From: Bdellovibrio sp. ArHS
Lineage (GTDB): Bacteria; Bdellovibrionota; Bdellovibrionia; Bdellovibrionales; Bdellovibrionaceae
Direction of reading: 5' to 3'
Assembly: GCF_000786105.1 (NCBI RefSeq)
Contig: NZ_JTEV01000010.1
Span: 62,001-126,000 of the forward strand
Length of the DNA stretch: 64,000 nt
Below the pieces are notes generated by a model, which did no database searches, was not told the origin of the DNA, and saw only the letters and a list, made by a program, of their open reading frames with translations. Positions within the stretch are counted from its first letter, which is position 1; the number at the start of each line of letters is the position of its first letter. The position numbers and the translations under genes were made by a program. This document shows, piece by piece, positions 25,015 to 34,597 of the stretch.

Positions 25015-26316
25015 ATGACGACAGTATGGAGACTTCGCCCTGGAGCAGATAAACGTATTCGAAGCGGCCACCCGTGGGTGTTTTCTAATGAGCTTTCCGC
25101 AAGTCCCAAAGGTTTGCTGCCCGGAACTCCGGTTGAGTTGCAAGATGCCAAAGGGCAGTTCTTAGCTCGAGGCTATGGCAACCCCCATTCCTTGATTGCA
25201 TTTCGGGCGCTCAGTTTCAATAGCCAGGAAACAGAACCCACCAGTCTTGAGTTTCTTCAAAGCAAAGTTTTGACTTCGTGGAAAGTTCGTAAGGCCGCGG
25301 GATTTCGCGGCAGCTTTCGCTTGGCTTTCGGTGAATCCGATTATATTCCGGGACTGGTCTTGGATTATTACGTGATCGAGCAAAAAGGCAAAAAGGCCCA
25401 GGTCTTTGTAGCACAGCTGGTGACGGCGGGTATGAATGAAGCGCTTAAGAACGTGGATGAGTTTTTCAAAGGCTTGGCGCAAAAGGCTCATGAACAGGGA
25501 CTGTCTTCTTTCACCTGGAATGAAACGGCTGTGGTCCTTCGCAATGACGTGGGGATTCGTAAATTGGAAGGGTTGGCTGTCGAAGATCCGCGAGTAGTTA
25601 AAGATCTTCCAGAGTTTGATTTAACCGACGTCGAAATTCTTTTGAATGCGGCGGCTGATGAGGGCGTCGTCGCCATGAGCTGTGATCTTAAAGAAGGCCA
25701 AAAAACCGGTTTCTTTCTGGATCAAACTCATAACATTCACTTGGCAGTAAATCTTTTTAAGAATTGGGCTAAAACAGAACCTCGTCGTAAATTACGAGTC
25801 TTGGACCTGTGCTGCTATGTCGGTCATTGGTCGACGCAAATCACTCGAGGCTTGAAGGCCTTGGGTTTTGAAGTGGAAGTTTCTTTGGTGGATGTTTCAA
25901 AAACGGCCTTGGCTTTTGCTAAAAAGAATGCAGAACGTGAAGGTGCGGAAGTGATTGTTCATGAGATGGATGTCTCTGAAGGATTAGCCAATTTGCCCAG
26001 TGCTCATTATGACATCGTGATCGCGGATCCACCCGCATTTATAAAATCAAAAAAAGATATTCCTATCGGCAAGCATGCTTACTTGAAGATGAACACCCAT
26101 GCCTTCCGGTTGGTGAAACGAAATGGTTTTGTCGCTTCCTGTTCTTGTTCTGGTCTTCTGGAAGAAGAAGAATTCCGCGATGCCATTCGTAAGGCTTCTT
26201 TAAGAAATTCTTCCGAGGTGCGCAGTGTTTTGCGTGGTGGACACGCGGCAGATCATCCTACGCTGATGCAGTTTCCTGAAGGGTTTTATTTAAAAATGTA
26301 CGTGCATTACGTTTAA
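25015..26316 (+). CDS. Class I rRNA large-subunit methyltransferase, RlmI-like
   Basis: 433 aa. An N-terminal PUA-like domain (RLRPGADKRIRSGHPWVFSNEL; GTPVELQDAKGQFLARGYGNP) precedes an EEHxxH-like linker and a SAM-binding domain with VLDLCCYVGHWSTQITRG (motif I) and DIVIADPPAFIKSKKD (motif IV), ending SCSCSGLL. This layout is that of RlmI (23S rRNA m5C1962 methyltransferase) and relatives; the exact target base is not certain. It follows the phytase-like gene by 3 nt. Its stop overlaps the convergent Hsp70-like gene by 4 nt. Confidence 0.88.
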   Translation: MTTVWRLRPGADKRIRSGHPWVFSNELSASPKGLLPGTPVELQDAKGQFLARGYGNPHSLIAFRALSFNSQETEPTSLEFLQSKVLTSWKVRKAAGFRGSFRLAFGESDYIPGLVLDYYVIEQKGKKAQVFVAQLVTAGMNEALKNVDEFFKGLAQKAHEQGLSSFTWNETAVVLRNDVGIRKLEGLAVEDPRVVKDLPEFDLTDVEILLNAAADEGVVAMSCDLKEGQKTGFFLDQTHNIHLAVNLFKNWAKTEPRRKLRVLDLCCYVGHWSTQITRGLKALGFEVEVSLVDVSKTALAFAKKNAEREGAEVIVHEMDVSEGLANLPSAHYDIVIADPPAFIKSKKDIPIGKHAYLKMNTHAFRLVKRNGFVASCSCSGLLEEEEFRDAIRKASLRNSSEVRSVLRGGHAADHPTLMQFPEGFYLKMYVHYV

Positions 26317-27602
26317 GTGACCTTTTGTCCTTGGGCCCAGAAGCCTGCAGATTCCGTCAGTCCCGATAAGACCGAATGGAAGTGCGCCTGGGTCTGCAAG
26401 CGCTCTTTGCCGAAGCGAGTTTCTAATTCCTTTTGAATGAAAGGGACTTTGGCAGTTCCTCCGGTCAAACAGACCAGATCCACTTGTTGGGAACTTACCC
26501 CTGCATTTTTTAAGCACTCGTCCAAAGCGGAAAAGATCTTTTCTTTTGTCGCAGTGGCCCAATCAATAAACTGCTGAACGCTAAAAGTTTCTTTCATTTC
26601 GAGGCCCGGATAATCGTAGATAAAATCAGTCGTTTCACTTGCAGAAAGTGCTCTTTTTGTTTTTTCGATATTTTCGAAGAAAGGAAAGATTTGCTGATCT
26701 TCAATCAGAATGAAAAGTCTTTCCACCGCGTCGGCATCTTTTTGGGTTAACGAACACTTTTTAACTTCGCGAATGAATTCGTAAGTCTCTTTTTCTTTAA
26801 GATGCACGATGTGAGCAGGGTGATTCAAACGCTGGGAAACGGCTGGAGGCATTGTTAAGACATTGCTTCCCATGGGCAGGCGATAGCGGGACTTTGCTCC
26901 GAAGTATTCATTCAATCGGTGGCTCATGAAAACACTGTCCAAGGCGTCTCCGGCCAAGGGGCAACCGTCAATTGCCAGGACGTCTTCTTTGGCAAATCCT
27001 TCGGGTCGCAGTTTGATCAAAGTGAAGTCAGAGGTTCCTCCGCCGAAGTCGCCGATTAAAACTATTTTTTCACTGCTTAGCTGACGGCGGTAATCAAAGG
27101 CGGCCGCCAAGGGTTCCGGAACAAACTGTACTTCCTTAAAGCCGGCAAAAGCGGCGGCCTTGCCCATGCGATGCAAAGCAAATCCGTCGGCCACCGGGTC
27201 CATGGAATAGCGGGCGGGGCGACCGATCACCGCTTTTTCAATCGGAGTGTCTAATATTTTTTCAGCTCTTTTTTTCAATTCGAGAAGAAACACCCCGATT
27301 AAGCTTTCTAAGGTGAGGATGCGATTATTCAGGACGGTCCCCAAATAGTTTTGATTCGGCAAGTGTGACTTGAAGGAACGAAAGAGGCGTCCTTCCATGT
27401 CTTGTTCGATGTACTGCTCAATCGCTTCAGTTCCGTAATAACAAAGATCCGGATGTGGAAAGTAAAGAAGAGTTCTCATCATTGTAGGATCTTGCGCTTT
27501 AGGATCTAAAGGGAGAGCCTCATATCTTTGGCCGTTATGAAAGGCGCCGACCAAAGAATTACTGGTACCAAAATCGATGGAAAGAAAGCTGTCTGAAGTC
27601 AT
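26313..27602 (-). CDS. Hsp70-like ATPase (YegD type)
   Basis: 429 aa consisting almost only of the actin-like ATPase fold. Visible: LSIDFGTSNSLVGAF (phosphate 1), VGAFHNGQRYEALP, VIGRPARYS, PEPLAAAFDYRR, IGDFGGGTSDFTLI (phosphate 2) and LTGGTAKVPFIQKEL (adenosine region). The C-terminal substrate-binding domain of DnaK is missing, as in YegD. The role is probably chaperone-like, but no partner is adjacent. It is a single gene, convergent with the RlmI-like gene. Confidence 0.88.
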   Translation of the reverse strand: MTSDSFLSIDFGTSNSLVGAFHNGQRYEALPLDPKAQDPTMMRTLLYFPHPDLCYYGTEAIEQYIEQDMEGRLFRSFKSHLPNQNYLGTVLNNRILTLESLIGVFLLELKKRAEKILDTPIEKAVIGRPARYSMDPVADGFALHRMGKAAAFAGFKEVQFVPEPLAAAFDYRRQLSSEKIVLIGDFGGGTSDFTLIKLRPEGFAKEDVLAIDGCPLAGDALDSVFMSHRLNEYFGAKSRYRLPMGSNVLTMPPAVSQRLNHPAHIVHLKEKETYEFIREVKKCSLTQKDADAVERLFILIEDQQIFPFFENIEKTKRALSASETTDFIYDYPGLEMKETFSVQQFIDWATATKEKIFSALDECLKNAGVSSQQVDLVCLTGGTAKVPFIQKELETRFGKERLQTQAHFHSVLSGLTESAGFWAQGQKVT

Positions 27603-27765
27603 TAGGAAAAGCTATCAAACATCAAGGGTTTATACAACGGTGGCCTCTGCGAAGGTGGAGAGCCCTTCTTTGTCACCGTGATTTTCATCTTTTCACCAGG
27701 GGTGTTTTCTGGCTCGCGGGGCGAAAAGTCTTGGTATTCTGGGCCCGGACGTAAGGGGCTACTGT

Positions 27766-28713
27766 ATGAATATGCAGAATAGAATCTTAAAACATTTCAT
27801 TTTTCTAGGCTTAGCGGTGGGCCTGGTGGGTTGTGGCAATATGGAAGCCAATATCGAGCAGCCGACAGGAGCATGGGAAGAAACTTCCCGCCAATTTGAA
27901 AAGCCACTTCAAGAGCTGTATGCGAATGAAGAGTCCGAGGAAGTGGTGATGGAGCAATCACCCTCTACGACTTTACCCGTAGGACCCGCGACGGTCAGCA
28001 CGCCTGGGACAGTTAATAAGTCAGAAACTAAGACTGAAACAAAAGTTGAACAAGCCAAGCCTGAAACATCTAAACCTGAAGTGAAGCCTGTTTTAAATGG
28101 GCCCGGAGTTCTGAAGCCCACCGTGTATTATTTTGTCGTGGTCAACGAAGATAAAAACGGCTGTGCGGCGGACGCCAAGAAAGATCTGCATGGCGCGGGC
28201 GGAAAGGTTCTTTTAAAAGTCTGCCCTAAAACTTGGTCCGCCTGTTCGTTGCAGGGGTCTTGTGCTGTGATTCAAAAAGGAAAAACTCACACGTTCAATA
28301 TCATCGGTCGTTTTGGTGATCAGGAACGCTTTTTTGAAATCGAAGAGGACGGATGTCGTTACGGTTACGGAGTCAATAGCTCGTGTCTGGATCCTTTCTA
28401 TACCTTGGCGGCAGATCTTAGCATCTACAAACCCGGTGAGGTGATTTATGTGCCGGCCGTGGTGGGCTTGCAGCTCCCGGATGGCAGCAAACACGACGGA
28501 TATTTTGTGATTCGCGATAAAGGTCGCGGCATTATTGGACGTGGAAGATTTGATTTCTTCACGGGTTACTACAGTTGGATTGATAGTAACAACCCCTTCA
28601 AAAAACTGGGTTTGGGTGATGTGAAAACCAACATCCCTTATTTCCGTGTCACTGGTCATGTCGCGACGGAAGTTTTAGAGCGACGGGCTTATCCGAATCT
28701 ACCCGAAAAATAG
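27766..28713 (+). CDS. Lipoprotein with 3D (MltA-like) domain
   Basis: 315 aa. A lipoprotein signal with lipobox LVGC (Cys at residue 23) is followed by a low-complexity linker rich in Pro, Thr, Glu and Lys (residues ~40-115). The C-terminal domain contains YVPAVVGLQLPDGSKHDGYFVIRDKGRG and GRFDFFTGY, resembling the 3D domain (three conserved Asp) of peptidoglycan lytic enzymes such as MltA; four cysteines lie before it. A role in cell-wall cleavage or remodelling is inferred. AAGGGG lies before the first ATG (27766); a second in-frame ATG follows two codons on. A strong terminator follows. Confidence 0.78.
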   Translation: MNMQNRILKHFIFLGLAVGLVGCGNMEANIEQPTGAWEETSRQFEKPLQELYANEESEEVVMEQSPSTTLPVGPATVSTPGTVNKSETKTETKVEQAKPETSKPEVKPVLNGPGVLKPTVYYFVVVNEDKNGCAADAKKDLHGAGGKVLLKVCPKTWSACSLQGSCAVIQKGKTHTFNIIGRFGDQERFFEIEEDGCRYGYGVNSSCLDPFYTLAADLSIYKPGEVIYVPAVVGLQLPDGSKHDGYFVIRDKGRGIIGRGRFDFFTGYYSWIDSNNPFKKLGLGDVKTNIPYFRVTGHVATEVLERRAYPNLPEK

Positions 28714-28740
28714 AGCGAATAACTGGCAGTATAGGAAATA

Positions 28741-28770
28741 AAAAAGGCTCCTCGAAAGGAGCCTTTTTTT
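28741..28770. terminator. Bidirectional intrinsic terminator
   Basis: AAAAAGGCTCCT, loop CGAA, AGGAGCC and seven T's. It separates the convergent lipoprotein and coiled-coil genes. Confidence 0.88.
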
Positions 28771-28772
28771 AT

Positions 28773-29819
28773 TTAATTTCGAGCAGAAGGTGGAAGCGCT
28801 TGCGGATTCTGAGCCGAGGCTGGCTGCGACTGCGAAGTCTGTACCTGCACGGCCGCGACCTGAGCCATCTGAGCCACCGCCATTTGTGCTTGCTGAGCTT
28901 GTTGATGGTAGTAGTTCAGTTTAGCTACATATTCTTTCAAAGCGGCATTTTCCTGTTTAAGGACACCCAACTGAGTTAACGCCTGTTGAAGGTGGCTATA
29001 GTAGTCTTGGGCTTCCAAGGCCTTTTTATCTAAAGCCAGCTTCATTTCGATAATTTTTGTTTCTGCAACAGACATTAAATTTTTGAGAACATCGCTCTGT
29101 TGATGCGCCGAAGCTTCCACTTCGCCAAACGAAGCGGAGATCTTTTCAATTTCTTCGTTTAAAGACGTGATGTTTTGATCACGCTCTTCAATGGTCGCTT
29201 GCATCTCTTCGACAGTTTGTTGCAGCTCGAACTTTTCTGTCTTCAAGTTTTGAATCGCGGTTTCAAACTGCTCGCGTTGTTCTTCCCAAAGTTGTTGTTC
29301 TTTGGCAAAGGCACTTTTCGCCTTCGCAAGTTCCATGGCAGTTTCATCTTTAAGCGCTTGGTTCAGCTCAAGGTCTCTTTGCAGAGTTTTGTTTTTTTCA
29401 AAAAGAGCCTGGCTGTATTTTTTCTCTTCGCTTTGCATTTGCAAGGCGCGAGCTTTAAGACCTTGGATTTCAAGCTGCAGTTGCAGACTGAGTTCCAAAG
29501 ACTTTGCCAAGTCGCCACTGAGTTTAGTGTTGCTCGATCTTTCGGCGGAAAGCTGGTCGGCAAGCTGCTTGATTTGCGCGTCCAGAGTTTCCGGTCCGTA
29601 AGAGACGTTCTCGAGGGATTTGATTTTTTCTTTCAATTCCTCTTGGGAACCTTTCAGTTCAGAATGGAATTTTTTCATCTGAACTTGCATCTGTTCGTAC
29701 TTTGGTTGAGGGGGCATAGGTTCCTCTCCCTGATGCTGGGTGCTTAACTCGTTTAGTTTATTGCAAATTTCGTCAAAAAGTTTTTCGTGCTCAGGAACGG
29801 AAGTCGTCATAGACTTCAT
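28773..29819 (-). CDS. Long coiled-coil protein of unknown function
   Basis: 348 aa, almost entirely predicted coiled coil from about residue 45 to 310, rich in Glu, Gln, Lys and Leu heptads (such as LNEEIEKISASFGEVEASAHQ). The C-terminal ~40 residues are Gln/Ala/Ser/Pro-rich and probably disordered. No signal peptide or membrane segment, so it is cytoplasmic. Start is ATG 29819; ATG at 29810 (MTTSVPEHEK) is an alternative. Such proteins often have scaffold or cytoskeletal roles in bdellovibrios, but no specific homology is recognised. Confidence 0.8.
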   Translation of the reverse strand: MKSMTTSVPEHEKLFDEICNKLNELSTQHQGEEPMPPQPKYEQMQVQMKKFHSELKGSQEELKEKIKSLENVSYGPETLDAQIKQLADQLSAERSSNTKLSGDLAKSLELSLQLQLEIQGLKARALQMQSEEKKYSQALFEKNKTLQRDLELNQALKDETAMELAKAKSAFAKEQQLWEEQREQFETAIQNLKTEKFELQQTVEEMQATIEERDQNITSLNEEIEKISASFGEVEASAHQQSDVLKNLMSVAETKIIEMKLALDKKALEAQDYYSHLQQALTQLGVLKQENAALKEYVAKLNYYHQQAQQAQMAVAQMAQVAAVQVQTSQSQPASAQNPQALPPSARN

Positions 29820-29914
29820 TGTGAGGCACAGACGGAAGTCAAGTCATCGAAATTTATTGACAGAGGTCGGGGCTCTCGATTTAGGTCCAGTGATGTTTGT
29901 TGTAGGAGGATATC

Positions 29915-30466
29915 ATGCGTTTACAAAGACCCCTTCGTTTTATAATGGCCATAGTCTTATTGATAACCTGTTCTGGTGCCCATGCTGACGATATGGGTCT
30001 GCTGAGTGACATCAAACCACCACAACAAACCTCGGAATATATCTTTCGCTCTTCTCCGAAGGAATCTTTGGTGACGGTACAATTGCTGGGGGCGGTCAAT
30101 AAGCCCGGGATCTATTATGTGCCAGCTGGCACGGATCTTTTGAAGTTGATCACCTTGGCCGGTGGAACCACGAATGGCGGAGACCTTTCAGAGGTGATTG
30201 TTCGAAAAATGGAGCCTAAAACTTGGGCAGAAATTAAATCAAAGGCTGTTAATGAGTACCAAGGCGCTTTTGAAGTAGACGCAGAAAAATTGATTAAATA
30301 CGGGGGGACTCGTTCCTTGCGTTTGCACCAAGATGACTTTGTCTATGTTCCACCACGCACTCCTTGGATCAGCAACGAGACCGCCCGGGGTATTACGCTT
30401 GTTTCAGTGATCTTGGGGATCGCTTTGACCGCGGTTCTTATTGATAAAAATACTGGAAATAACTAA
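29915..30466 (+). CDS. SLBB-domain polysaccharide export-type protein
   Basis: 183 aa with a signal peptide (RFIMAIVLLITCSGAHA) and an SLBB domain (TVQLLGAVNKPGIYYVPAGTDLLKLITLAGGTTNGG, residues ~52-90), then a second beta segment (DDFVYVPPRTPW) and a C-terminal membrane helix (GITLVSVILGIALTAVLID). Such proteins are periplasmic parts of polysaccharide exporters; the large poly-export domain of Wza is absent. GGAGG lies 5 nt before the ATG. It heads a same-strand run with the polymerase, Wzz and deacetylase genes. Confidence 0.8.
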   Translation: MRLQRPLRFIMAIVLLITCSGAHADDMGLLSDIKPPQQTSEYIFRSSPKESLVTVQLLGAVNKPGIYYVPAGTDLLKLITLAGGTTNGGDLSEVIVRKMEPKTWAEIKSKAVNEYQGAFEVDAEKLIKYGGTRSLRLHQDDFVYVPPRTPWISNETARGITLVSVILGIALTAVLIDKNTGNN

Positions 30467-30468
30467 GA

Positions 30469-31770
30469 ATGATTCAAGCACGCGATGGCCGTATTCTATT
30501 TCTTATAAAAGCACTCGCGGCTTTGATCTTTATTTCCAAAATTTCTTTGGGGTCTCTTCTTCCTGTACCGCAAAGATTCTCTTTTCTTATTTTTCAGCAG
30601 GGCCTGCATCCTTTTGTAAATGTCTTTCTTTGTTTTCTTTTTGGTTTGCCTTTGATCTTCTTGTGGCTGCGGGTGCGAAACCGCAATCATTTGAGCGGAT
30701 TCTATAAACTGTTCGTTTACGTTCTGATGTTAACACTCACGGTGCAGACCCTGTTACAAGCGCACTATGTGAATACGGAAGAATCCACCCTTATGCAAAT
30801 AGGTGCTTTGGGCGTTTCTTTGTTCATGGTCGTTCTGTATGGTTTGGTCATCCCCAGTCTTTGGAGTGTTGACGAATTTATGCGCTTTATTCAGCGTTGG
30901 TCCGGATTTTTGGTTTTGATTTCACTGGTTTTGTTCGTCGTGGCAAGTGGACAGGTTTTTAAGGGGGGGCGTTTTATTGGCGTCTTTAAACACATTCCCC
31001 ACATGGTCACGTGTGCGACTGTTGCGTTCGTTTTCTCGCTGGGAACTCTTCTTCAAGGCACCAAAGCGAAACATAAAATTTTAGATGCAGTGATCTTAGG
31101 GGCCAGTTTTATTGCTATTATTCTGACGGGAACACGGTCATCTGCCGGTGCGGCAGTGTTGGCTTTTGTGGTGACAATGATTCTACATAAAACTGCAACC
31201 AATCAGGGGCGTATTTTTAAATTCGCCTTCACTTCCCTGGCGATTACTTTCTCTTTGTTCTTCGGTGCCAATGTCTATGACTTCGCTCGGGGTATTGCCA
31301 CAGGGCAAGCGGCATTAGGGGGGCGCGAGGCGCAAGATGGTATAGCGTCGCGATGGGAAGAAGTCGAAAGGGGATTCCAAATTTTTCAGCAGGAACCCTT
31401 GTTGGGACATGGTTTGCTTTCCAAATTCGCGGCGGGAAACGATGTGGATGTTTCGAATTACAATGCCATGAAAGACCCTCACAATATCTTTGTTTCCGCG
31501 GGGGTTGTCGGTGGCTGGCCTTTGATTATTCTGAGCGTGGTGGCTCTGGTGTTTATGCTGCTGGGATCTTTTAAAGCCCTGACTTCCCATAGTGTCTCTA
31601 AAAGACAGGTCGCCATTTATCTGCTTTCACATATTCCTATTCTGGTGATTTACCACATTCACTTATCCATCGGCGGGATGGCAGATCGTCTTTATTGGAT
31701 GGTATTTGGTTTTGTGGCGGCCTCGACCATTCGTTCGGAGTCATCCGCACAGTCTTCAGAATCGTTGTGA
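30469..31770 (+). CDS. O-antigen ligase/polymerase family (Wzy-like) membrane protein
   Basis: 433 aa with about ten or more hydrophobic segments. The Wzy_C-type region is visible as AIILTGTRSSAGAAVLAFVV and the large loop containing GGREAQDGIASRWEEVERGF and LLGHGLLSKFA, DPHNIFVSAGVVGGWPLIIL, typical of O-antigen ligase/polymerase proteins. It starts 2 nt after the SLBB gene. It probably polymerises or ligates an undecaprenyl-linked glycan at the outer face of the inner membrane. The glycan is unknown; no glycosyltransferase is adjacent. Confidence 0.88.
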   Translation: MIQARDGRILFLIKALAALIFISKISLGSLLPVPQRFSFLIFQQGLHPFVNVFLCFLFGLPLIFLWLRVRNRNHLSGFYKLFVYVLMLTLTVQTLLQAHYVNTEESTLMQIGALGVSLFMVVLYGLVIPSLWSVDEFMRFIQRWSGFLVLISLVLFVVASGQVFKGGRFIGVFKHIPHMVTCATVAFVFSLGTLLQGTKAKHKILDAVILGASFIAIILTGTRSSAGAAVLAFVVTMILHKTATNQGRIFKFAFTSLAITFSLFFGANVYDFARGIATGQAALGGREAQDGIASRWEEVERGFQIFQQEPLLGHGLLSKFAAGNDVDVSNYNAMKDPHNIFVSAGVVGGWPLIILSVVALVFMLLGSFKALTSHSVSKRQVAIYLLSHIPILVIYHIHLSIGGMADRLYWMVFGFVAASTIRSESSAQSSESL

Positions 31771-32025
31771 TTCGTCAAAAAATGCAGTCGGGGCACCGTG
31801 AAAAAGCAACTTCAGAGTGCTCTGAAGAGTTCGACAAGCCTTTGTCCTTTAAAAATACTGGTTGGGAGCTAAAGTGATTTTGGCATCTTGATGTTGTCAA
31901 TTGAACGTACACCCCTGAACAAATTTCAAAGTCTTAATCCTCATTGCACATTAAACACAGGCCAAGGCATTAAATCGGTGGCACAACCAATGCTTGCGGG
32001 GATATGTCACAGAAGGTGGGGATAT

Positions 32026-33447
32026 ATGAGTGATCAGCATATAGAACCTGAATTAACAGTGGGCGAAATTATTAAACTTTATTTGTCCCATTGGCGCATG
32101 TTTGCTTTGTTTACCGCAGGTCTATTTGCGGTCGCGGTTCTTGTTTACGTTGTTAAGATTCCTTTTGTCGCGTCTTCGACAATTGTTATTAACGATTCAC
32201 AGAACTCTTCATTGCAGGCATTCTCAAACCAGTTTTTTGGTTTGTCGAAGTCGGTTCAGGAATCAAAAAAAGGCAGTAGTTTGCTTTCTAAGCATATCGA
32301 GTATCTTAAGACTCGTGAGTTCTACGAGACTCTGCTACAAAGAATTCAAGTCCGTGGCAACAGCCCTCTTATCACTATGGAAGAGCGCAACGGCTACGAT
32401 ATTTTGAAGACCAACTATTTGGGTGACATAGATAAACCCGAAAAGCGGGTTCAAATTCTGCAAAAGCTGGATGCTTGGACAAAAATCAATATCGATTCGG
32501 ACTTTGAAATTCGCGTGTCCGCTGTGACGCCGATTAAAGCCATGTCATTGTTTCTATCTAATACGGCCTCAGAACTGGCCGCAGAAACTTTGAAGAAACG
32601 CGAGATGAATGAAATCGCGCGTGTCGAAGACTTTATGGCGAAGCAAAAAGTCGATGCCGATCAAAAGCTGGTTCAGCTTAGTAAACAACTGGCCGAGATG
32701 CAGAACAAAGAAGGTGCCCTTCTGCCGTTAGCTTCAAAAGATAAGATGGGGGACTACATCTCAGATCTTCTGGTGCGATCTAACGAAATCAAGCTGAAGA
32801 TGGCCGAGAACAACAAGATGATCGAGTACCTGCAAAAAGGTCGCTCTAATCAGCGTGAGTCCGCGCTGTACGGTGTGGGTGGCAAGATCGAGGCGCTTCG
32901 TATTGAAAATAGCATCCTCAAAACCAAATTAGGTCAGGTGCAGTCTTCGATTGATCGCTTGAAGAAGGACGCGAAAGAGCTGCCGTTTGCGGCGCAAATG
33001 GTTGATGATTTGAAAAAGAAATCTGAGTTGGAATTCGCGCGCTATAAGGAATTGACGACCAATCTTGCGAAGCTGGAAGCACAAAAGCTTTCCATCGATA
33101 CCCGTTTTGAAGTTTTAGAGCGGGCTCGTTGGGAAAACACTTTGCCACAGATCGGGTTGTTAAGCTTAGGGTTGTTGTCATTATTGCTAAGTCAGTTCGC
33201 CGGTTCTTTGGTTATTTATTTTAAATACCTTTGGAATCCGAATGTGGTTACGGCTCAGGCGTCGCGCAATTTGGTTATTTTTGATAACCACTCGGCCGAT
33301 CCACGCGTGATCATTGAAAACTCAAAAATTAAATTCAGTCTGAAGAAACCTGAACCCAAAGTGGAGGAAGGTGAAAAGACTGAGGATCCACAAAATATAT
33401 CTTGGAATGTTGTGAATGTGGGACAGGGAACGGATGTCTCTCAATAG
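32026..33447 (+). CDS. Wzz-type polysaccharide chain-length/co-polymerase protein
   Basis: 473 aa from the ATG at 32026 (MSDQHIEPELTVGEIIKLYL), preceded by AAGGTGGGG; an upstream in-frame ATG at 31888 lacks support. Two membrane helices flank the body (MFALFTAGLFAVAVLVYVVKI near residues 25-45 and LLSLGLLSLLLSQFAGSLVIYF near 388-410), with a long periplasmic coiled coil between them, the typical Wzz layout. The cytoplasmic C-tail (~60 aa) lacks a tyrosine-kinase P-loop. It probably sets the length of the polymer made by the neighbouring Wzy-like protein. Confidence 0.85.
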   Translation: MSDQHIEPELTVGEIIKLYLSHWRMFALFTAGLFAVAVLVYVVKIPFVASSTIVINDSQNSSLQAFSNQFFGLSKSVQESKKGSSLLSKHIEYLKTREFYETLLQRIQVRGNSPLITMEERNGYDILKTNYLGDIDKPEKRVQILQKLDAWTKINIDSDFEIRVSAVTPIKAMSLFLSNTASELAAETLKKREMNEIARVEDFMAKQKVDADQKLVQLSKQLAEMQNKEGALLPLASKDKMGDYISDLLVRSNEIKLKMAENNKMIEYLQKGRSNQRESALYGVGGKIEALRIENSILKTKLGQVQSSIDRLKKDAKELPFAAQMVDDLKKKSELEFARYKELTTNLAKLEAQKLSIDTRFEVLERARWENTLPQIGLLSLGLLSLLLSQFAGSLVIYFKYLWNPNVVTAQASRNLVIFDNHSADPRVIIENSKIKFSLKKPEPKVEEGEKTEDPQNISWNVVNVGQGTDVSQ

Positions 33448-33456
33448 GATGTGAAA

Positions 33457-34590
33457 ATGAAGAATTGGATTGTAAAAGCTCTGGCAATTGGTTTGGCGGG
33501 GACTCTTGTAGGTTGCGGAAATAGTATCAGCAAAAAAGTGCAACAAGCGGTCACGGACAATCAGCAAGCTCAGTCTAACCTGGAGTGGGAACAATCCGAG
33601 GCACATCCCGAAGCTTTGTTCGAGGAGTGGCGCCAGTCCGAAACAAAGGGCGCTCCTCGCGAAAATCTTCCTCACGAGATTTGTGAAAGTCTTGCGCAAC
33701 TGGATGCACTGTCTTTAACTCTTTTTGAAAACGAAATTCGTGATGCACAGAACGAGGCTTTGCTTGCGGGCTGCAAAGCGGAACTCCTGTCCAGTATTGA
33801 TTCTTACTTTTCTTCGGAAAGACAGAAGTTGTCTGTGAGTGTGAACGCCTTGGTTCCAGCGCGAACGACGAACAGCTTTAAGTTCCCAACAAATGTGCAG
33901 AAGCGCGATACCTCAAATGGTTACTATGCGACGTACGGGGATACGGCTCGCAAAGAAGTGATTCTGACTTTTGATGATGGGCCGAACAATATCTATACTC
34001 CCTCTATTTTGCGATCTTTAAATGAGGTGAATGCCAAAGCGATTTTCTTTGCATTGGGAAAGAACTCGCGTTTGAATCCCGAGACCTTGAAGCTAGTGGC
34101 TTCGCAAGGACATGCGATCGGTTCTCATACTGAAACTCATAGCTGTATCGGAAATAGTTCCGCTTGTCGAAAAATGCACGGACGTAACTTCACTTTTGAC
34201 GAAGCCGTAGAAGAAATCCGCAAAGGACATCAGGCTATTTATGACGTCTTGGGTTGGATTGATCCTTTCTTCCGATTTCCCTATGCTGAAGGCTCTCCGC
34301 AATTAAGAAATTTCTTAAAGACGAGCTCGACGGGCGATTTTTCCTGGGTGATTGACAGTGAAGACTGGAAGGCTCAGTCGAATGACAACGTTTTGCGCAA
34401 CACCTTGAATCAGGTGGAGGCTAAAGGTCGTGGAATCATTCTTTTCCACGATATCCAAAGGAAAACGGCGGAAATTATGCCGACATTCCTTCGCGAGCTT
34501 TACACGCGCGGTTACAGTGTTGTATTACTTCAATCTGCTGATCCGTCAGCGAGATACAACAGTAAACTTGTGAAGAAAAGAGTTCCGTAG
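33457..34590 (+). CDS. Polysaccharide deacetylase (NodB) lipoprotein
   Basis: 377 aa from ATG 33457, chosen because AGGA lies 7 nt upstream; GTG 33451 is an alternative. A lipobox LVGC puts it on the envelope. The NodB domain (from about residue 165) shows TFDDGPNN (catalytic Asp and metal Asp), SHTETHS (metal His), RFPYAEGS and ILFHDI, all needed for activity. Substrates of the family are N- or O-acetyl sugars in peptidoglycan or exopolysaccharide. Bdellovibrio deacetylases are known to modify prey peptidoglycan, but position beside wzy/wzz suggests an exopolysaccharide substrate here. Confidence 0.9.
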   Translation: MKNWIVKALAIGLAGTLVGCGNSISKKVQQAVTDNQQAQSNLEWEQSEAHPEALFEEWRQSETKGAPRENLPHEICESLAQLDALSLTLFENEIRDAQNEALLAGCKAELLSSIDSYFSSERQKLSVSVNALVPARTTNSFKFPTNVQKRDTSNGYYATYGDTARKEVILTFDDGPNNIYTPSILRSLNEVNAKAIFFALGKNSRLNPETLKLVASQGHAIGSHTETHSCIGNSSACRKMHGRNFTFDEAVEEIRKGHQAIYDVLGWIDPFFRFPYAEGSPQLRNFLKTSSTGDFSWVIDSEDWKAQSNDNVLRNTLNQVEAKGRGIILFHDIQRKTAEIMPTFLRELYTRGYSVVLLQSADPSARYNSKLVKKRVP

Positions 34591-34597
34591 TTTTCCT

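Noticed and set aside
31780-32025. Possible start of the Wzz gene at 31888
   Set aside because: The 46-codon extension has no ribosome site and a non-family N-terminus; the ATG at 32026 has AAGGTGGGG and the typical Wzz start.
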